From Zoogloea sp041917255 (lineage in GTDB: Bacteria; Pseudomonadota; Gammaproteobacteria; Burkholderiales; Rhodocyclaceae), in contig JAYRYA010000003.1 in assembly GCA_041917255.1 (NCBI GenBank), positions 124,001-188,000 of the forward strand: 64,000 nucleotides of DNA. Direction: 5' to 3'. Made by a program: the position numbers and the translations under genes. Numbering within the stretch: position 1 is the first letter of the stretch; each line of letters begins with the position of its first letter. The notes beneath the pieces were generated by a model. The model worked only from the letters and a program-made list of their open reading frames with translations. It made no database searches and was not told where the DNA came from. Below are positions 26,164 through 35,374 of this stretch, piece by piece.

Positions 26164-28899
26164 TCAGTGCGCTTCGTCCCAGTTGGCGCCAACGCCCACT
26201 TCGGCAACCAGCGGCACCGAAAGTTGCGCCACGCCGGCCATCAGCTTGGGCAGCTGGTCGCGGATCAGCGCCACTTCGTCGTCGGGCACCTCGAGCACCA
26301 GTTCGTCGTGGACCTGCAGGATCAGCTTGCTCTTCACGCCGGCTTCACGCAGCCACGCGGAGGTGGCGATCATCGCCATCTTGATGAGGTCGGCGGCGGT
26401 GCCCTGCATGGGCGCGTTGATTGCGGCGCGCTCGGCGGCCTGGCGGCGGCCGACCTGCTGGGCGCGGATTTCGGGCAGGTGCAGGCGGCGGCCGAAGACG
26501 GTTTCCACATAGCCGTTGGCCTTGGCCTCGGCGCGGGTCCGGTCCATGTAGGCGGCGACGCCGGGGTAGCGCGCGAAGTAGCGGTCGATGTAGTTGGCGG
26601 CGGCGGCGCGCTCGATGCCCAGGTTCTTGGCAAGGCCGTGGGCGCTCATGCCGTAGATCAGCCCGAAGTTGATCACCTTGGCGTAGCGGCGCTGCTCGCT
26701 GGTGACCTCCAGCGGGGTGACGCCGAAGATCTCGCCAGCGGTGGCGCGGTGCACGTCCTCGCCGTGGGCAAACGCGTCGAGCAGGCCCTTGTCGCCTGAG
26801 AGGTGCGCCATGATGCGCAGCTCGATCTGGGAGTAGTCGGCCGAGACGATCTTGTGGCCGGCCGGGGCGATGAAGGCGGCGCGGATGCGGCGGCCCTCCG
26901 GCGTGCGGATCGGGATGTTCTGCAGGTTGGGCTCGGTGCTGGCGAGGCGCCCGGTGACGGCCACGGCCTGGCTGAAGCTGGTGTGCACGCGGCCGGTGCG
27001 GCGGTTCACCATCAGCGGCAGCTTGTCGGTGTAGGTGTTCTTGAGCTTGGCGAGGCTGCGGTGCTCTAGCAGCAGCTTGGGCAGCGGATAGTCCTCGGCG
27101 AGCTGGGAGAGCACGTCTTCGTCGGTGGACGGCTGGCCGGTGGCGGTCTTCTTGACCACCGGCAGGCCCAGCTTGGTGAACAGGATCTCGCCAAGTTGCT
27201 TGGGTGAGCCCAGGTTGAAGGGCTGGCCGGCCAGCTCATGGGCCTGTAGTTCGAGCTCGTGCAGGCGGCGGCCGAGTTCCTCGGAGTGCTGGGCGAGCAG
27301 GAAGTCGTCGATCAGCACACCGTTGCGTTCCATCTCGAAGAGCACCCGGGCGGTGGGCAGCTCCACGTCGCGGTAGAGCGCGGCGAGGGCCGGTTCGGCG
27401 GCCAGCTGGGCGGCCAGCGCGTGGTGCAGGCGCAGGGTGATGTCGGCGTCTTCGGCGGCGTACTCGGTGGCGCGGGCCAGCTCGACCTCGCCGAAGCCGA
27501 TCTGCTTGGCGCCCTTGCCGCAGACTTCGGCGTAGGTCAGCGTCTTGATGCCCAGGTGGCGGCTGGCCAGGGAATCCATGTCGTGGGACTTGTCGCTCTC
27601 GAGGATGTAGGACTCGAGCAGGGTGTCTTCCGCGATGCCGGCAAGCGCGATGCCGTGGTTGGCGAGGATATGGGCGTCGTACTTGAGGTTCTGGCCGAGC
27701 TTGCGGTGGGCGTCGGATTCGAGCCAGGGCTTGAGCCTGGCGAGCACCTCGGTGAGTGGCAGCTGGGCCGGCGCGTCGGCGTAGCCGTGGGCGAGGGGCA
27801 GGTAGGCGGCTTCGCCGGGGGCGGTGGCGAAGGACATGCCGACGAGCGTGGCGACCATCGGGTCGAGGCCGGTGGTTTCGGTGTCGAAGGCGGTGAGCCC
27901 GGCGGCGGAAATCCTGGCCAGCCACGCGTCGAAGGCTTCCCAGTCGAGGAGCGTCTCGTAAGCGGTGCGGTGGGCGCCGGGTTCGGCGGCGGGCGCGGGC
28001 GTGGCGGTTTCGCCGACGCTGGCGGCTGCGGCACGGGGAGCGCTGGCGCCGTCTTCGAGCTCCTTCAGCCAGCCCTTGAACTCCATGCGTCGGTAGATGG
28101 CGGCAAGCGCCGCCTTGTCGTCGTCGCGGGCGGGCAGGTCGGCCGGGCCGACGGGCAGCGGCAGATCGGTGACGACGGTGACGAGCTTGCGGCCCAGGGG
28201 CAGGAAGTCCAGGTGCTTGCGCAGGTTCTCGCCGACCTTGCCACCCACCTTGTCGGCGTTGGCGATCAGGTTGTCGAGGGTGCCGTATTCGGTGAGCCAC
28301 TTGACGGCCGTCTTGGGCCCGCACTTCTCGACGCCGGGCACGTTATCCACGGTGTCGCCGACGAGCGCCAGGTAATCGATGATGCGTTCGGGCGGCACAC
28401 CGAACTTGGCGATCACGCCGTCGGAATCCAGCACTTCCTCGCTCATGGTGTTGACCCAGCGCACGCCGGGCTGGACGAGCTGGGTGAGATCCTTGTCGCC
28501 CGTCGAGATGACGACCTCCCAGCCGGCCTCGACGGCCTGGCGGGTGAGGGTGCCGATCACGTCGTCGGCCTCGACGCCTTCCTCGACCAGCAGCGGCCAG
28601 CCTTCGGCCTTGACCGCCTCGTGGAGCGGCTCGATCTGCGCGCGCAGGTCGTCGGGCATCGGCGGGCGGTGGGATTTGTAGTCGGGAAACCAGTCGTCGC
28701 GGAAGGTCTTGCCCTTGGCGTCGAAGATGCAGGCGCGATACTCCGCCTTGTAGTCGGATTCGAGCCGACGTAGCATGGACAGCACGCCGCGCACGGCACC
28801 GGTCGGTTCACCTGCCGAATTGCGCAGGTCGGGCAGGGCGTGGAAGGCGCGGTACAGGTAGCTGGATCCGTCGACGAGCAACAAGGTAGGCATGGGCAT
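26164..28899 (-). CDS. polA: DNA polymerase I
   Basis: The 911-residue protein has the three Pol I domains. The 5'-3' exonuclease is at about 1-290 (TLLLVDGSSYLYRAFHALPD). The 3'-5' exonuclease follows with FDTETTGLDPMV, so proofreading is intact. The polymerase has motif A (IVSADYSQIELRIMAH), motif B (RRYAKVINFGLIYGMSAHG) and motif C (LQVHDELVLEV). The start is one of two ATGs two codons apart (28899 or 28893); no clear ribosome site separates them. A LOG-family gene is divergent, 49 bases away. Confidence 0.97.
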   Translation of the reverse strand: MPMPTLLLVDGSSYLYRAFHALPDLRNSAGEPTGAVRGVLSMLRRLESDYKAEYRACIFDAKGKTFRDDWFPDYKSHRPPMPDDLRAQIEPLHEAVKAEGWPLLVEEGVEADDVIGTLTRQAVEAGWEVVISTGDKDLTQLVQPGVRWVNTMSEEVLDSDGVIAKFGVPPERIIDYLALVGDTVDNVPGVEKCGPKTAVKWLTEYGTLDNLIANADKVGGKVGENLRKHLDFLPLGRKLVTVVTDLPLPVGPADLPARDDDKAALAAIYRRMEFKGWLKELEDGASAPRAAAASVGETATPAPAAEPGAHRTAYETLLDWEAFDAWLARISAAGLTAFDTETTGLDPMVATLVGMSFATAPGEAAYLPLAHGYADAPAQLPLTEVLARLKPWLESDAHRKLGQNLKYDAHILANHGIALAGIAEDTLLESYILESDKSHDMDSLASRHLGIKTLTYAEVCGKGAKQIGFGEVELARATEYAAEDADITLRLHHALAAQLAAEPALAALYRDVELPTARVLFEMERNGVLIDDFLLAQHSEELGRRLHELELQAHELAGQPFNLGSPKQLGEILFTKLGLPVVKKTATGQPSTDEDVLSQLAEDYPLPKLLLEHRSLAKLKNTYTDKLPLMVNRRTGRVHTSFSQAVAVTGRLASTEPNLQNIPIRTPEGRRIRAAFIAPAGHKIVSADYSQIELRIMAHLSGDKGLLDAFAHGEDVHRATAGEIFGVTPLEVTSEQRRYAKVINFGLIYGMSAHGLAKNLGIERAAAANYIDRYFARYPGVAAYMDRTRAEAKANGYVETVFGRRLHLPEIRAQQVGRRQAAERAAINAPMQGTAADLIKMAMIATSAWLREAGVKSKLILQVHDELVLEVPDDEVALIRDQLPKLMAGVAQLSVPLVAEVGVGANWDEAH

Positions 28900-28948
28900 G
28901 CGGGCTGACGAGGCATCGCGCCCCTCGCCCTTTACTCCTGACAAGACA

Positions 28949-29674
28949 ATGACTGCAAAAGACAAACTCCCGAAGGAAATCCCCACCACTGCGGCGCAGA
29001 ACTTCACCGCCCGGGAGTCGTGGCGAATTTTCGGGATTATGGCAGAGTTCGTCGAGGCCACTGAGCGCCTCAAGCCGATCCGCCCTGCGGTGTCGATCTT
29101 CGGCAGCGCCCGCACCAAGCCCGATCATCCCTACTACGAGAAGACCGAGCGCATCGCCCGGCTGTTGTCGGACGCCGGCTTCTCGGTGATCTCCGGCGGC
29201 GGCCCCGGCATCATGGAGGCCGCCAACAAGGGCGCCTACTTCGGCAAGTCGCCCAGCGTGGGCCTCAACATCCAGCTGCCGATGGAGCAGCAGGCCAACC
29301 CGTATCAGGACATCTCCCAGACTTTCCAGCACTTCTTCGCGCGCAAGTTCATGTTCGTGAAGTTCGCGGTGGCCTACGTGGTGATGCCCGGCGGCTTCGG
29401 CACGCTCGACGAGCTCCTCGAGGCGATGACCCTGATCCAGACCGGAAAGAGCCGCAAGATCCCGGTGATCCTGGTCGAATCGGCCTTCTGGAGCGGGCTG
29501 CTCGACTGGTTCAAGGACCGGCTGGTGGACGAGAAGATGATCAACCCCGACGATCTGAACCTCGTCCAGGTGATCGACGAACCCGAGAAGGTCGTCGATG
29601 CGATCTTCAACCATTACCAGAGCCGCGGCTTCCTGCCGCTGCCCGAAGAACACGAGCTGATGCTCAACCTGTAA
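28949..29674 (+). CDS. LOG family protein (nucleotide 5'-monophosphate nucleosidase)
   Basis: The 241-residue protein belongs to the LOG/TIGR00730 family, which hydrolyses nucleotide 5'-monophosphates to base and ribose-5-phosphate. The family motifs SGGGPGIMEAANKGA and MPGGFGTLDELLEAM are complete. The ATG at 28949 starts after the polA gene; a longer in-frame ATG at 28892 overlaps polA and is less likely. Bacterial relatives include PpnN-like enzymes and the plant cytokinin-activating LOG. Confidence 0.9.
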   Translation: MTAKDKLPKEIPTTAAQNFTARESWRIFGIMAEFVEATERLKPIRPAVSIFGSARTKPDHPYYEKTERIARLLSDAGFSVISGGGPGIMEAANKGAYFGKSPSVGLNIQLPMEQQANPYQDISQTFQHFFARKFMFVKFAVAYVVMPGGFGTLDELLEAMTLIQTGKSRKIPVILVESAFWSGLLDWFKDRLVDEKMINPDDLNLVQVIDEPEKVVDAIFNHYQSRGFLPLPEEHELMLNL

Positions 29675-29708
29675 GCCCATCGCCTGCCGGAGGCCAAGGC
29701 CGGCGGGT

Positions 29709-29714
29709 TACAAT
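29709..29714 (+). promoter_or_regulatory. -10 element of the DUF2782 gene
   Basis: TACAAT is a near-consensus sigma70 -10 box 24 bases before the ATG, followed by AGGAGA at 29727-29732. The -35 region is poor. Confidence 0.4.
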
Positions 29715-29737
29715 CGCGGCATAGCCAGGAGATAGCC

Positions 29738-30079
29738 ATGCCCCGCGTCAAAGAATTCGCCGCCCTGCTGCTCGCCGTCACGGCGTCGGCCTGGGCTCAG
29801 CAGCAACCCCCGAAACTCGAACCCTTGCCCGAACCGCCGCCCCCGCCGCCGGGCATGGAGCTTGACGCCGAACAGGAACCCCAGGTCACCATCCTGAAAA
29901 AGGGTGAGGACACGGTGGAGGAGTTCCGTGTGAATGGCCAGCTCTACATGGTCAAGGTCACCCCGCCCCACGGCGTGCCCTATTACCTCTACGACGACGT
30001 GGGCAACGGCGACTTTACCCGTCGCGATGCTCAGGACGCCGGGGTGCGTGTGCCCAAGTGGGTCATCAAGCGCTGGTGA
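29738..30079 (+). CDS. DUF2782 family exported protein
   Basis: The 113-residue protein has a signal peptide (MPRVKEFAALLLAVTASAWA), a proline-rich linker (EPLPEPPPPPPG) and a C-terminal DUF2782 domain with EEFRVNGQLYMVKVTPPHG and PYYLYDDVGNGDFTRRD. The family is small and of unknown function, and is often encoded next to polA in betaproteobacteria. A strong terminator follows 22 bases after the stop. Confidence 0.85.
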   Translation: MPRVKEFAALLLAVTASAWAQQQPPKLEPLPEPPPPPPGMELDAEQEPQVTILKKGEDTVEEFRVNGQLYMVKVTPPHGVPYYLYDDVGNGDFTRRDAQDAGVRVPKWVIKRW

Positions 30080-30101
30080 GCGCCGCCAGTTACCGACGAA
30101 T

Positions 30102-30130
30102 GCGCAGGGCGATCGCCCTGCGCTTTTTTT
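30102..30130 (+). terminator. rho-independent terminator after the DUF2782 gene
   Basis: GCGCAGGGCGATCGCCCTGC begins a perfect 22-bp palindrome (30102-30123) followed by TTTTTTT. Confidence 0.92.
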
Positions 30131-30139
30131 GTGCAGCGA

Positions 30140-30901
30140 TCAGGGGCGTAGCGCCGGATGCTTGAGGGCGTGGGCCGTCTCCAGCGTAAAATGACGGGCC
30201 TGCATCTCGTCCCGTGCCAGGCCCAGTTCGCCGTCCCGATAGGCCATTGCCAGGGTCTGGACGGCTTCCGGGTGATCCTGCTCGGCCGCTTCGGTGTAGA
30301 GGCGCAGGGCCTCGCGTTCGTCGTGGGGCACGCCGTCGCCCGCCCGGTAGGCATTGGCGAGCATGAACTGGGCGGCGGGTACACCTTGCTCCGCCGCCAC
30401 CAGGAACCACCGCGCCGCCTTGATCGCATCCTGCCCCACGCCGTAACCGTTGCGGTGCGCGATCCCCAGATGGAAGGCTGCGCCCGCATGGCCGGCTTCC
30501 GCGGCAGCGCCCAGCCACAGCGCCCCGCGGGCGGGGTCGCGGGGGACGCCGGGGGCGCCGTCCATCAAGGTCTTACCGAGCACGAAAGCGGCGTCGGCGT
30601 CGCCGGCCTGGGCGGCGAGGCTGAGCCAGACCTGGGCCTCGGCAGCGGATTCTTCGTTACCCAGCAGGGCTTCGCCCAGCGCACGGCGGGCGAGGGGCGT
30701 GTTGCCTTCGGCCAGCGTCCGCAGCCGCTCCAGCGCGGCGGGCTGCCTGCCCGGGCCGGCCAGCACCTGGAGCTGACGCGGGTCGGCCGGCAGGCTGTCG
30801 CGCGGCGTGGTTGCGCTCCAGGCCAGGGCGGCGGCCAGGGTCATGCCGGCGGCGAGGACGCCGCCGATCCGGCCCCGCCTACTTCGAAAGATCGATCGCA
30901 T
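30140..30901 (-). CDS. Sel1-repeat protein
   Basis: The 253-residue protein has an N-terminal signal or anchor (GGVLAAGMTLAAALAWSA) followed by four to five Sel1-like repeats of about 36 residues, for example AAFVLGKTLMDGAPGVPRDP, AAFHLGIAHRNGYGVGQDAI and AQFMLANAYRAGDGVPHDER. Such solenoids mediate protein contacts. Its start overlaps the 3' end of the CpdB-like gene by 23 bases, suggesting coupling. Specific partner unknown. Confidence 0.85.
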   Translation of the reverse strand: MRSIFRSRRGRIGGVLAAGMTLAAALAWSATTPRDSLPADPRQLQVLAGPGRQPAALERLRTLAEGNTPLARRALGEALLGNEESAAEAQVWLSLAAQAGDADAAFVLGKTLMDGAPGVPRDPARGALWLGAAAEAGHAGAAFHLGIAHRNGYGVGQDAIKAARWFLVAAEQGVPAAQFMLANAYRAGDGVPHDEREALRLYTEAAEQDHPEAVQTLAMAYRDGELGLARDEMQARHFTLETAHALKHPALRP

Positions 30902-32906
30902 AGAGCGCCAGATTCTTGCCGCTGCCGTCGTCGGCCTGGGCGAGGGTGACGTTGGTCAGCCCCGCCGCCGTGGCCAGGGCGAGCTTGCCCTGGGCGGAAT
31001 GGAAGACCACCGGGCCGGCCGTGGCGACCTTGCTGAAGCGCCAGCTGCGGTCCGCGCCGTTGGCAGCGCGGGTGACGGTCTTGATCGTCTTGATGTACGC
31101 GATCAGCACGTCCCGGTTGGCGTCCGGCGACGCGTAAAGGGTCTTGCTGCCGTCCAGGCCCGGGAAACCGCCGCCGCCGCTCGCCCGGTAGTTGTTGGTG
31201 GCGACGATGAACTCCTTCGCCGGGTCGATGGCGGCGCCCTTGTACTGGAGGTTGACGATGCGGCTGCCGACGGCCTGGGTGACGTCGATCTCGTAGCTGA
31301 TGTCGGGGCTGGTGAACATGTCGAAGTTGTAGCCCGGGAAGCTGCTGACCAGCTCCTGCGGGGTCGTCTTCGTCGGGTCGATCCGGTTGAAGCGCTTGGC
31401 TGCGGTTTCGAGCCAGTTCCGGAGGTCGGCGCCGGTCACCTTCACCGCATAGACGGTGTTCGGGTAGAGGTAGAGGTCGGCGGCGTTGTTGATGGCCACG
31501 TTGCCCTGGGCCACGTCGGTGTAGTCCGACCCGCCGGCGAAGCCGCTCTTGAAGGGTGCGCTCACCGACAGGACGGGCAGGCTGGCGTATTGGGGCAGGT
31601 TGGCCGCCACGTAGCGGGCCACGTAGTCGGCCTGGGCCTGGTTCACCAGCTCGATTGCGCCCGGATCGCCCACGTCGGCGAAGTAGGACGACATCTCGAA
31701 GTCGGTGCTGCCGATCGGCGTCTTCACGTAGTCGATGGTGGCCTGGTGTTCGGCGGCGATGGCGGCGGCGACAGAGGGAGTGACCGCTACGTAGGACTTG
31801 TCGGCGTTCTGGGCCGAGCGCGCCTGGACGACTGTCTTGGTCTTGTCGACGGTCCATTTGCTGCCGTCGTAGGCGAGGCCGAGCTGGATCACGCCCAGGT
31901 GCTTGCCCCAGTAGTTGGCCATCACGGTGGGCACGCCATTCACGGTGCCGGCAACCTTGTCCACCCCGGGCAGGTTGAACTGCGCCACGGTGCTCGTGGC
32001 GTTGGGGAAGACCTGGTGTGAGTGACCGATGAGCATGGCGTCCACGCCCGCCACGCTGGACAAGTGGTAGCTGCCGTTTTCCATGGTCGGCGAGTAGGCG
32101 CTGTTGTCGAGGCCGCCGTGGGAGATCACCACCACCAGATCGGCGCCTTTGGCGCGCATCTCGGGGATGTACTTCTCGGCGGCCTCCTTGACGCCGGTGG
32201 TGTAGACCTTGCCGTCCAGCCAGCGCTTGTCCCAGCTCATGATGGTCGGCGGCGTGAAGCCGATGATGCCGACCTTGACGATGCCGGTCACGGCGCTGCC
32301 GTCGGGCCCGGTGGCGGTGACGGTCTTGTCGATGATCGCGTAGGGCTGGAACAGGGGCTGGCCGGTCTTCACACTGTGGACGTTGGCCAGCACCAGCGGG
32401 AAGTTCGGGCCCTTGCAGACGGGCTGGTCGGCCGGCTCGGCCATGCCGGCGATGCTGAAGCGGTTGCCGGTCACCTGGCTCAGGAAGGGAAGGCCATAGT
32501 TGAACTCGTGGTTGCCGATGCCGCCGCCGTCGTAGCCGGTGGCGTTCATCACCTTGTACATGGCCAGCGTCTCGCTGCAGGCGAGGGGTTTGACGGTGGC
32601 CTGGTAGTCCGACAGGGCGGTGCCCTGGATGGTGTCGCCGTTGTCGATCAGCAGGGTGTTGGGAAACTCCTGGCGGGCGGCGGCGATGAGGGTCGCGGTG
32701 CGCTCGAAGCCCAGCGACGTGTCCTCGGTGAGCTTGAAGTAGTCATAGCTCATCACGTTGGTGTGAAGGTCGGTGGTCTCCAGCAGGGCCAGCGTGGCGG
32801 TCGAGCCGGTGGGCACATTGGGGGCGTTGCTGCCGCTGCTGCCGCAGCCGGCAAGGAGGAGGATGGCTGCGGCGCAGGCGCCGAGCTGGAACGAAGGAGC
32901 GGACAT
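30879..32906 (-). CDS. cpdB: CpdB-like 2',3'-cyclic-nucleotide phosphodiesterase / 3'-nucleotidase lipoprotein
   Basis: The 675-residue protein has a lipoprotein signal (CAAAILLLAGC), then a calcineurin-like metallophosphatase domain with TTDLHTNVMSYDYF, DNGDTIQGTAL and GGGIGNHEFNYG as metal ligands, and a C-terminal 5'-nucleotidase domain. TTDLHTNVMSYDYF with FERTATLI is typical of CpdB rather than UshA. It acts in the periplasm on cyclic or 3'-nucleotides. The leader upstream has two hairpins and no recognisable Shine-Dalgarno. Confidence 0.88.
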   Translation of the reverse strand: MSAPSFQLGACAAAILLLAGCGSSGSNAPNVPTGSTATLALLETTDLHTNVMSYDYFKLTEDTSLGFERTATLIAAARQEFPNTLLIDNGDTIQGTALSDYQATVKPLACSETLAMYKVMNATGYDGGGIGNHEFNYGLPFLSQVTGNRFSIAGMAEPADQPVCKGPNFPLVLANVHSVKTGQPLFQPYAIIDKTVTATGPDGSAVTGIVKVGIIGFTPPTIMSWDKRWLDGKVYTTGVKEAAEKYIPEMRAKGADLVVVISHGGLDNSAYSPTMENGSYHLSSVAGVDAMLIGHSHQVFPNATSTVAQFNLPGVDKVAGTVNGVPTVMANYWGKHLGVIQLGLAYDGSKWTVDKTKTVVQARSAQNADKSYVAVTPSVAAAIAAEHQATIDYVKTPIGSTDFEMSSYFADVGDPGAIELVNQAQADYVARYVAANLPQYASLPVLSVSAPFKSGFAGGSDYTDVAQGNVAINNAADLYLYPNTVYAVKVTGADLRNWLETAAKRFNRIDPTKTTPQELVSSFPGYNFDMFTSPDISYEIDVTQAVGSRIVNLQYKGAAIDPAKEFIVATNNYRASGGGGFPGLDGSKTLYASPDANRDVLIAYIKTIKTVTRAANGADRSWRFSKVATAGPVVFHSAQGKLALATAAGLTNVTLAQADDGSGKNLALYAIDLSK

Positions 32907-32912
32907 GACTTA

Positions 32913-32936
32913 CCCGGCACGTGATGTGGTGCCGGG
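32913..32936 (-). promoter_or_regulatory. leader hairpin next to the cpdB start
   Basis: CCCGGCAC-GTGATGTG-GTGCCGGG is an 8-bp stem only 6 bases from the start codon. It occupies the place where a ribosome site should be and may repress translation or bind a regulator. Confidence 0.4.
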
Positions 32937-32973
32937 AAGTATCCCCAGGGGGGATTGCCGGGGCGTGACGCGG

Positions 32974-33004
32974 ATGTTGCCGGTCAGGGACAATCCGGCA
33001 ACAT
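32974..33004 (-). promoter_or_regulatory. second leader hairpin between sppA and cpdB
   Basis: ATGTTGCCGG-N11-CCGGCAACAT is a perfect 10-bp stem between the sppA stop and cpdB. There is no T-run for a standard terminator; it may end the sppA message or structure the cpdB leader. Confidence 0.45.
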
Positions 33005-33041
33005 TCCGCTTACAGGCAGTGAAAGCGTCTGAAGGCCCGGG

Positions 33042-34877
33042 TTACGGTGCCTCGCACAGGCAGTGCAGGTAGGCGTGGCCCGGGTCGTTCCACAGGGTCA
33101 GACCCTGGAGTTCGGTGCGCAGGCGGGCGACGGTCTGCTCCACCAGCGAGCGGCTGCCGGGCTGGACGCCATCGGCCTCCTCGCCGTTGTCGAGCAGCTT
33201 GGCCAGCAACTGGTCGCGGGGCGAAAGAGGCTTCTCGACATAGCTCACGTCGTAATCGGTGAGCCCGGCGCGGGCGGCGGCGGCCTTGAGGGCGGCGTCG
33301 AGCCCGCCGAGCTTGTCCACCAGGCCCTTGTCCTTCGCCTGGCTGCCCATCCACACGCGGCCCTGGGCCACCTGATCGACGGCCTCCGGACTCATCTTGC
33401 GGGCTTCGCCCACCACGGTGAGGAAGCGCTTGTAGCCGTGCTCGATGCTTGCCTGCAGGAGCTTGCCGATCTGCGGGTCGAGGGGCCGGCGCGGGTCGAG
33501 GCCGGCGGCCAGCGGCGTGGTGCCGATGCCGTCGACGGTGAGCCCCAGCTTGGCCATCGGGCCGGACAGATCCGGCAGCATCGCGAAGATGCCGATGGAG
33601 CCGGTGAGGGTGGTCGGGCTGGCCCACACTTCGTCGGCGGCCATGGCGATCCAGTAGCCGCCCGAGGCTGCCACCGATCCCATCGACACCACCACGGGCT
33701 TGCCGGCCTTGCGGGTGAGGGCCAGCTCGCGGCGGATCACTTCGGACGCGGTGGCGCTGCCGCCGGGGCTGTCGATGCGCAGCACCACGGCCTTGATGGC
33801 GTCGTCCTCGCGGGCCTGACGGATCAGGCCGGCGACCGAGTCGCCACCCACCACGCCCGGCGGCTGTTCGCCGTCGACGATCGCCCCTTGGGCCACCACC
33901 ACGCCAACCCGTGCGGCCGGATGGGGCGTTTCCTCGCGCACGCGGCCGATGTAAGTGGCGAGATCCACATGCTTGAAGCCCTTGCCGTCGGCGGCCGGGC
34001 CCACCACCTGGCGTACGAAGTCGCGCCATTCGTCGGCGCTCTTCAAACCATCCACGAAGCCGTTGTCGAGCGCCATCCGCGCAGCGTCGCCTTCGGCTGC
34101 GGCCAGCAGTTCGGGCGCCTCGCCCACGTAGCGGGCAATCTGCGCGCCAGCTTTGGGGCGTGCCGCGGCGATGCCGGCCTGATAGGCTTTCCAGGCAACG
34201 TCGAGATACTCGCGGGTGGCTTCGCGATCCTCCTCCGACATGTCGCTGCGCGTATAGGGCTCGACGAAGGACTTGTAGGTGCCCACCCGGAAAACCTGCA
34301 TCTTCACGCCGATCTGGTCGAAGAGGCCCTTGAAGTAGGTGGGGTAGCGCCCGAAGCCGGTGAGCAGCACGTAGCCGTCGGGGTTGAGGAAAACCTCATC
34401 GGCCTGGGCTGCGAGGTGATACTGGGTCTGGTTGAAGTTCTTGCCCCAGGCGAACACCTTCTTGCCGGACTTGCGGAAGTCGGCCACCGCAGCGGCAATC
34501 TCTTCCAGCTTGGAAAGCCCGGCGCCAGCCAGGCTGTCTGGTTCGAGGATCAGCACCGTGATGCGCGGGTCGGTGGCCGCGTGACGGATGGCATCCACCA
34601 CGTCGCGCAGCAGCACCTGACGAATGCCGTCGCCGCCTTGCAGCACGCTCATCGGGCTGCGCACGCTACGCTGTTCGACCAGGGTGCCATTGGGGGCAAT
34701 GACCAGCGCTGCTTCGCTCGGCAGCGGCTCGATCTGGCTCGACCACCAGCTCCCGAGGATCACTGCCACCACCGCCAGGAACAACAGGTTGAGGCTCGCC
34801 CGGCGCAGCCGATCCACCCCACGCCAGATACCCGACCAAACCCTTCTCACGACCCCCGGCCGCGTACTGCGATCCAT
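33042..34877 (-). CDS. sppA: signal peptide peptidase SppA, long (67 kDa) form
   Basis: The 611-residue protein is the E. coli-type long SppA that degrades cleaved signal peptides in the membrane. It has an N-terminal membrane helix (LNLLFLAVVAVILGSWW), two Clp-like domains, the lysine of the dyad in VGTYKSFVEPYTR and the serine in MGSVAASGGYWIAMA. The start at 34877 is chosen for its GGAG site and basic N-terminus. A CoA-binding protein gene is divergent, 83 bases away. Confidence 0.95.
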   Translation of the reverse strand: MDRSTRPGVVRRVWSGIWRGVDRLRRASLNLLFLAVVAVILGSWWSSQIEPLPSEAALVIAPNGTLVEQRSVRSPMSVLQGGDGIRQVLLRDVVDAIRHAATDPRITVLILEPDSLAGAGLSKLEEIAAAVADFRKSGKKVFAWGKNFNQTQYHLAAQADEVFLNPDGYVLLTGFGRYPTYFKGLFDQIGVKMQVFRVGTYKSFVEPYTRSDMSEEDREATREYLDVAWKAYQAGIAAARPKAGAQIARYVGEAPELLAAAEGDAARMALDNGFVDGLKSADEWRDFVRQVVGPAADGKGFKHVDLATYIGRVREETPHPAARVGVVVAQGAIVDGEQPPGVVGGDSVAGLIRQAREDDAIKAVVLRIDSPGGSATASEVIRRELALTRKAGKPVVVSMGSVAASGGYWIAMAADEVWASPTTLTGSIGIFAMLPDLSGPMAKLGLTVDGIGTTPLAAGLDPRRPLDPQIGKLLQASIEHGYKRFLTVVGEARKMSPEAVDQVAQGRVWMGSQAKDKGLVDKLGGLDAALKAAAARAGLTDYDVSYVEKPLSPRDQLLAKLLDNGEEADGVQPGSRSLVEQTVARLRTELQGLTLWNDPGHAYLHCLCEAP

Positions 34878-34948
34878 CCTGCTCTCCAATGTTTGCCTGT
34901 GATGCTGCCTGCGGTTGCCCGCAAGGTTTCGGCGCCCCGCCAATCCGG

Positions 34949-34954
34949 TAGAAT
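34949..34954 (+). promoter_or_regulatory. -10 element directly before the CoA-binding protein gene
   Basis: TAGAAT ends 6 bases before the ATG at 34961, so transcription could begin at or near the start codon, giving a leaderless message. No Shine-Dalgarno is seen. Confidence 0.35.
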
Positions 34955-34960
34955 CCGCCC

Positions 34961-35374
34961 ATGTTTGCCAATCCCCCGCCCGACCAGATCCGTCGCCTCC
35001 TGCAGGAGGTCAAGACCATTGCCGTCGTCGGCCTGTCGCCGCGCGTCGAACGCCCGAGTTACCGGGTGTCCCGCGCGATGCAGGGCTTCGGCTATCGCAT
35101 CGTACCGGTTCGTCCGGCAGTTTCGGAGGTGCTCGGCGAAAAAGCCTATGCGCGCCTGTCCGACATGCCTTTCGTGCCCGATCTCGTGGATGTCTTTCGC
35201 GCATCCGACGAAGTCGGCCCGATCGTGGACGAATGCATCGCCCTCGGCGTCAGGCGCCTCTGGCTGCAGGACGGGGTGATCAACGAAGAAGCCGCCACGC
35301 GGGCGCAAGCTGCCGGCATGACGGTGGTGATGGATCGCTGCGTCTGGCGGGATTACCTGGATTTTATCCCATGA
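34961..35374 (+). CDS. CoA-binding domain protein (YccU-like)
   Basis: The 137-residue Rossmann-fold protein matches the CoA-binding YccU family: TIAVVGLSPRVERPSYRVSR, then YRIVPVRPAVSEVLGEKAYA and LQDGVINEEAATRAQAAGMT. Members bind CoA; the cellular role is not known. Its TGA overlaps the dapF ATG by 4 bases, so it is coupled to dapF. Confidence 0.88.
   Translation: MFANPPPDQIRRLLQEVKTIAVVGLSPRVERPSYRVSRAMQGFGYRIVPVRPAVSEVLGEKAYARLSDMPFVPDLVDVFRASDEVGPIVDECIALGVRRLWLQDGVINEEAATRAQAAGMTVVMDRCVWRDYLDFIP

Noticed and set aside
27259..28773. 504-residue open frame on + across polA
   Set aside because: Shadow of polA with Gly/Val/Gln-rich low-complexity sequence.
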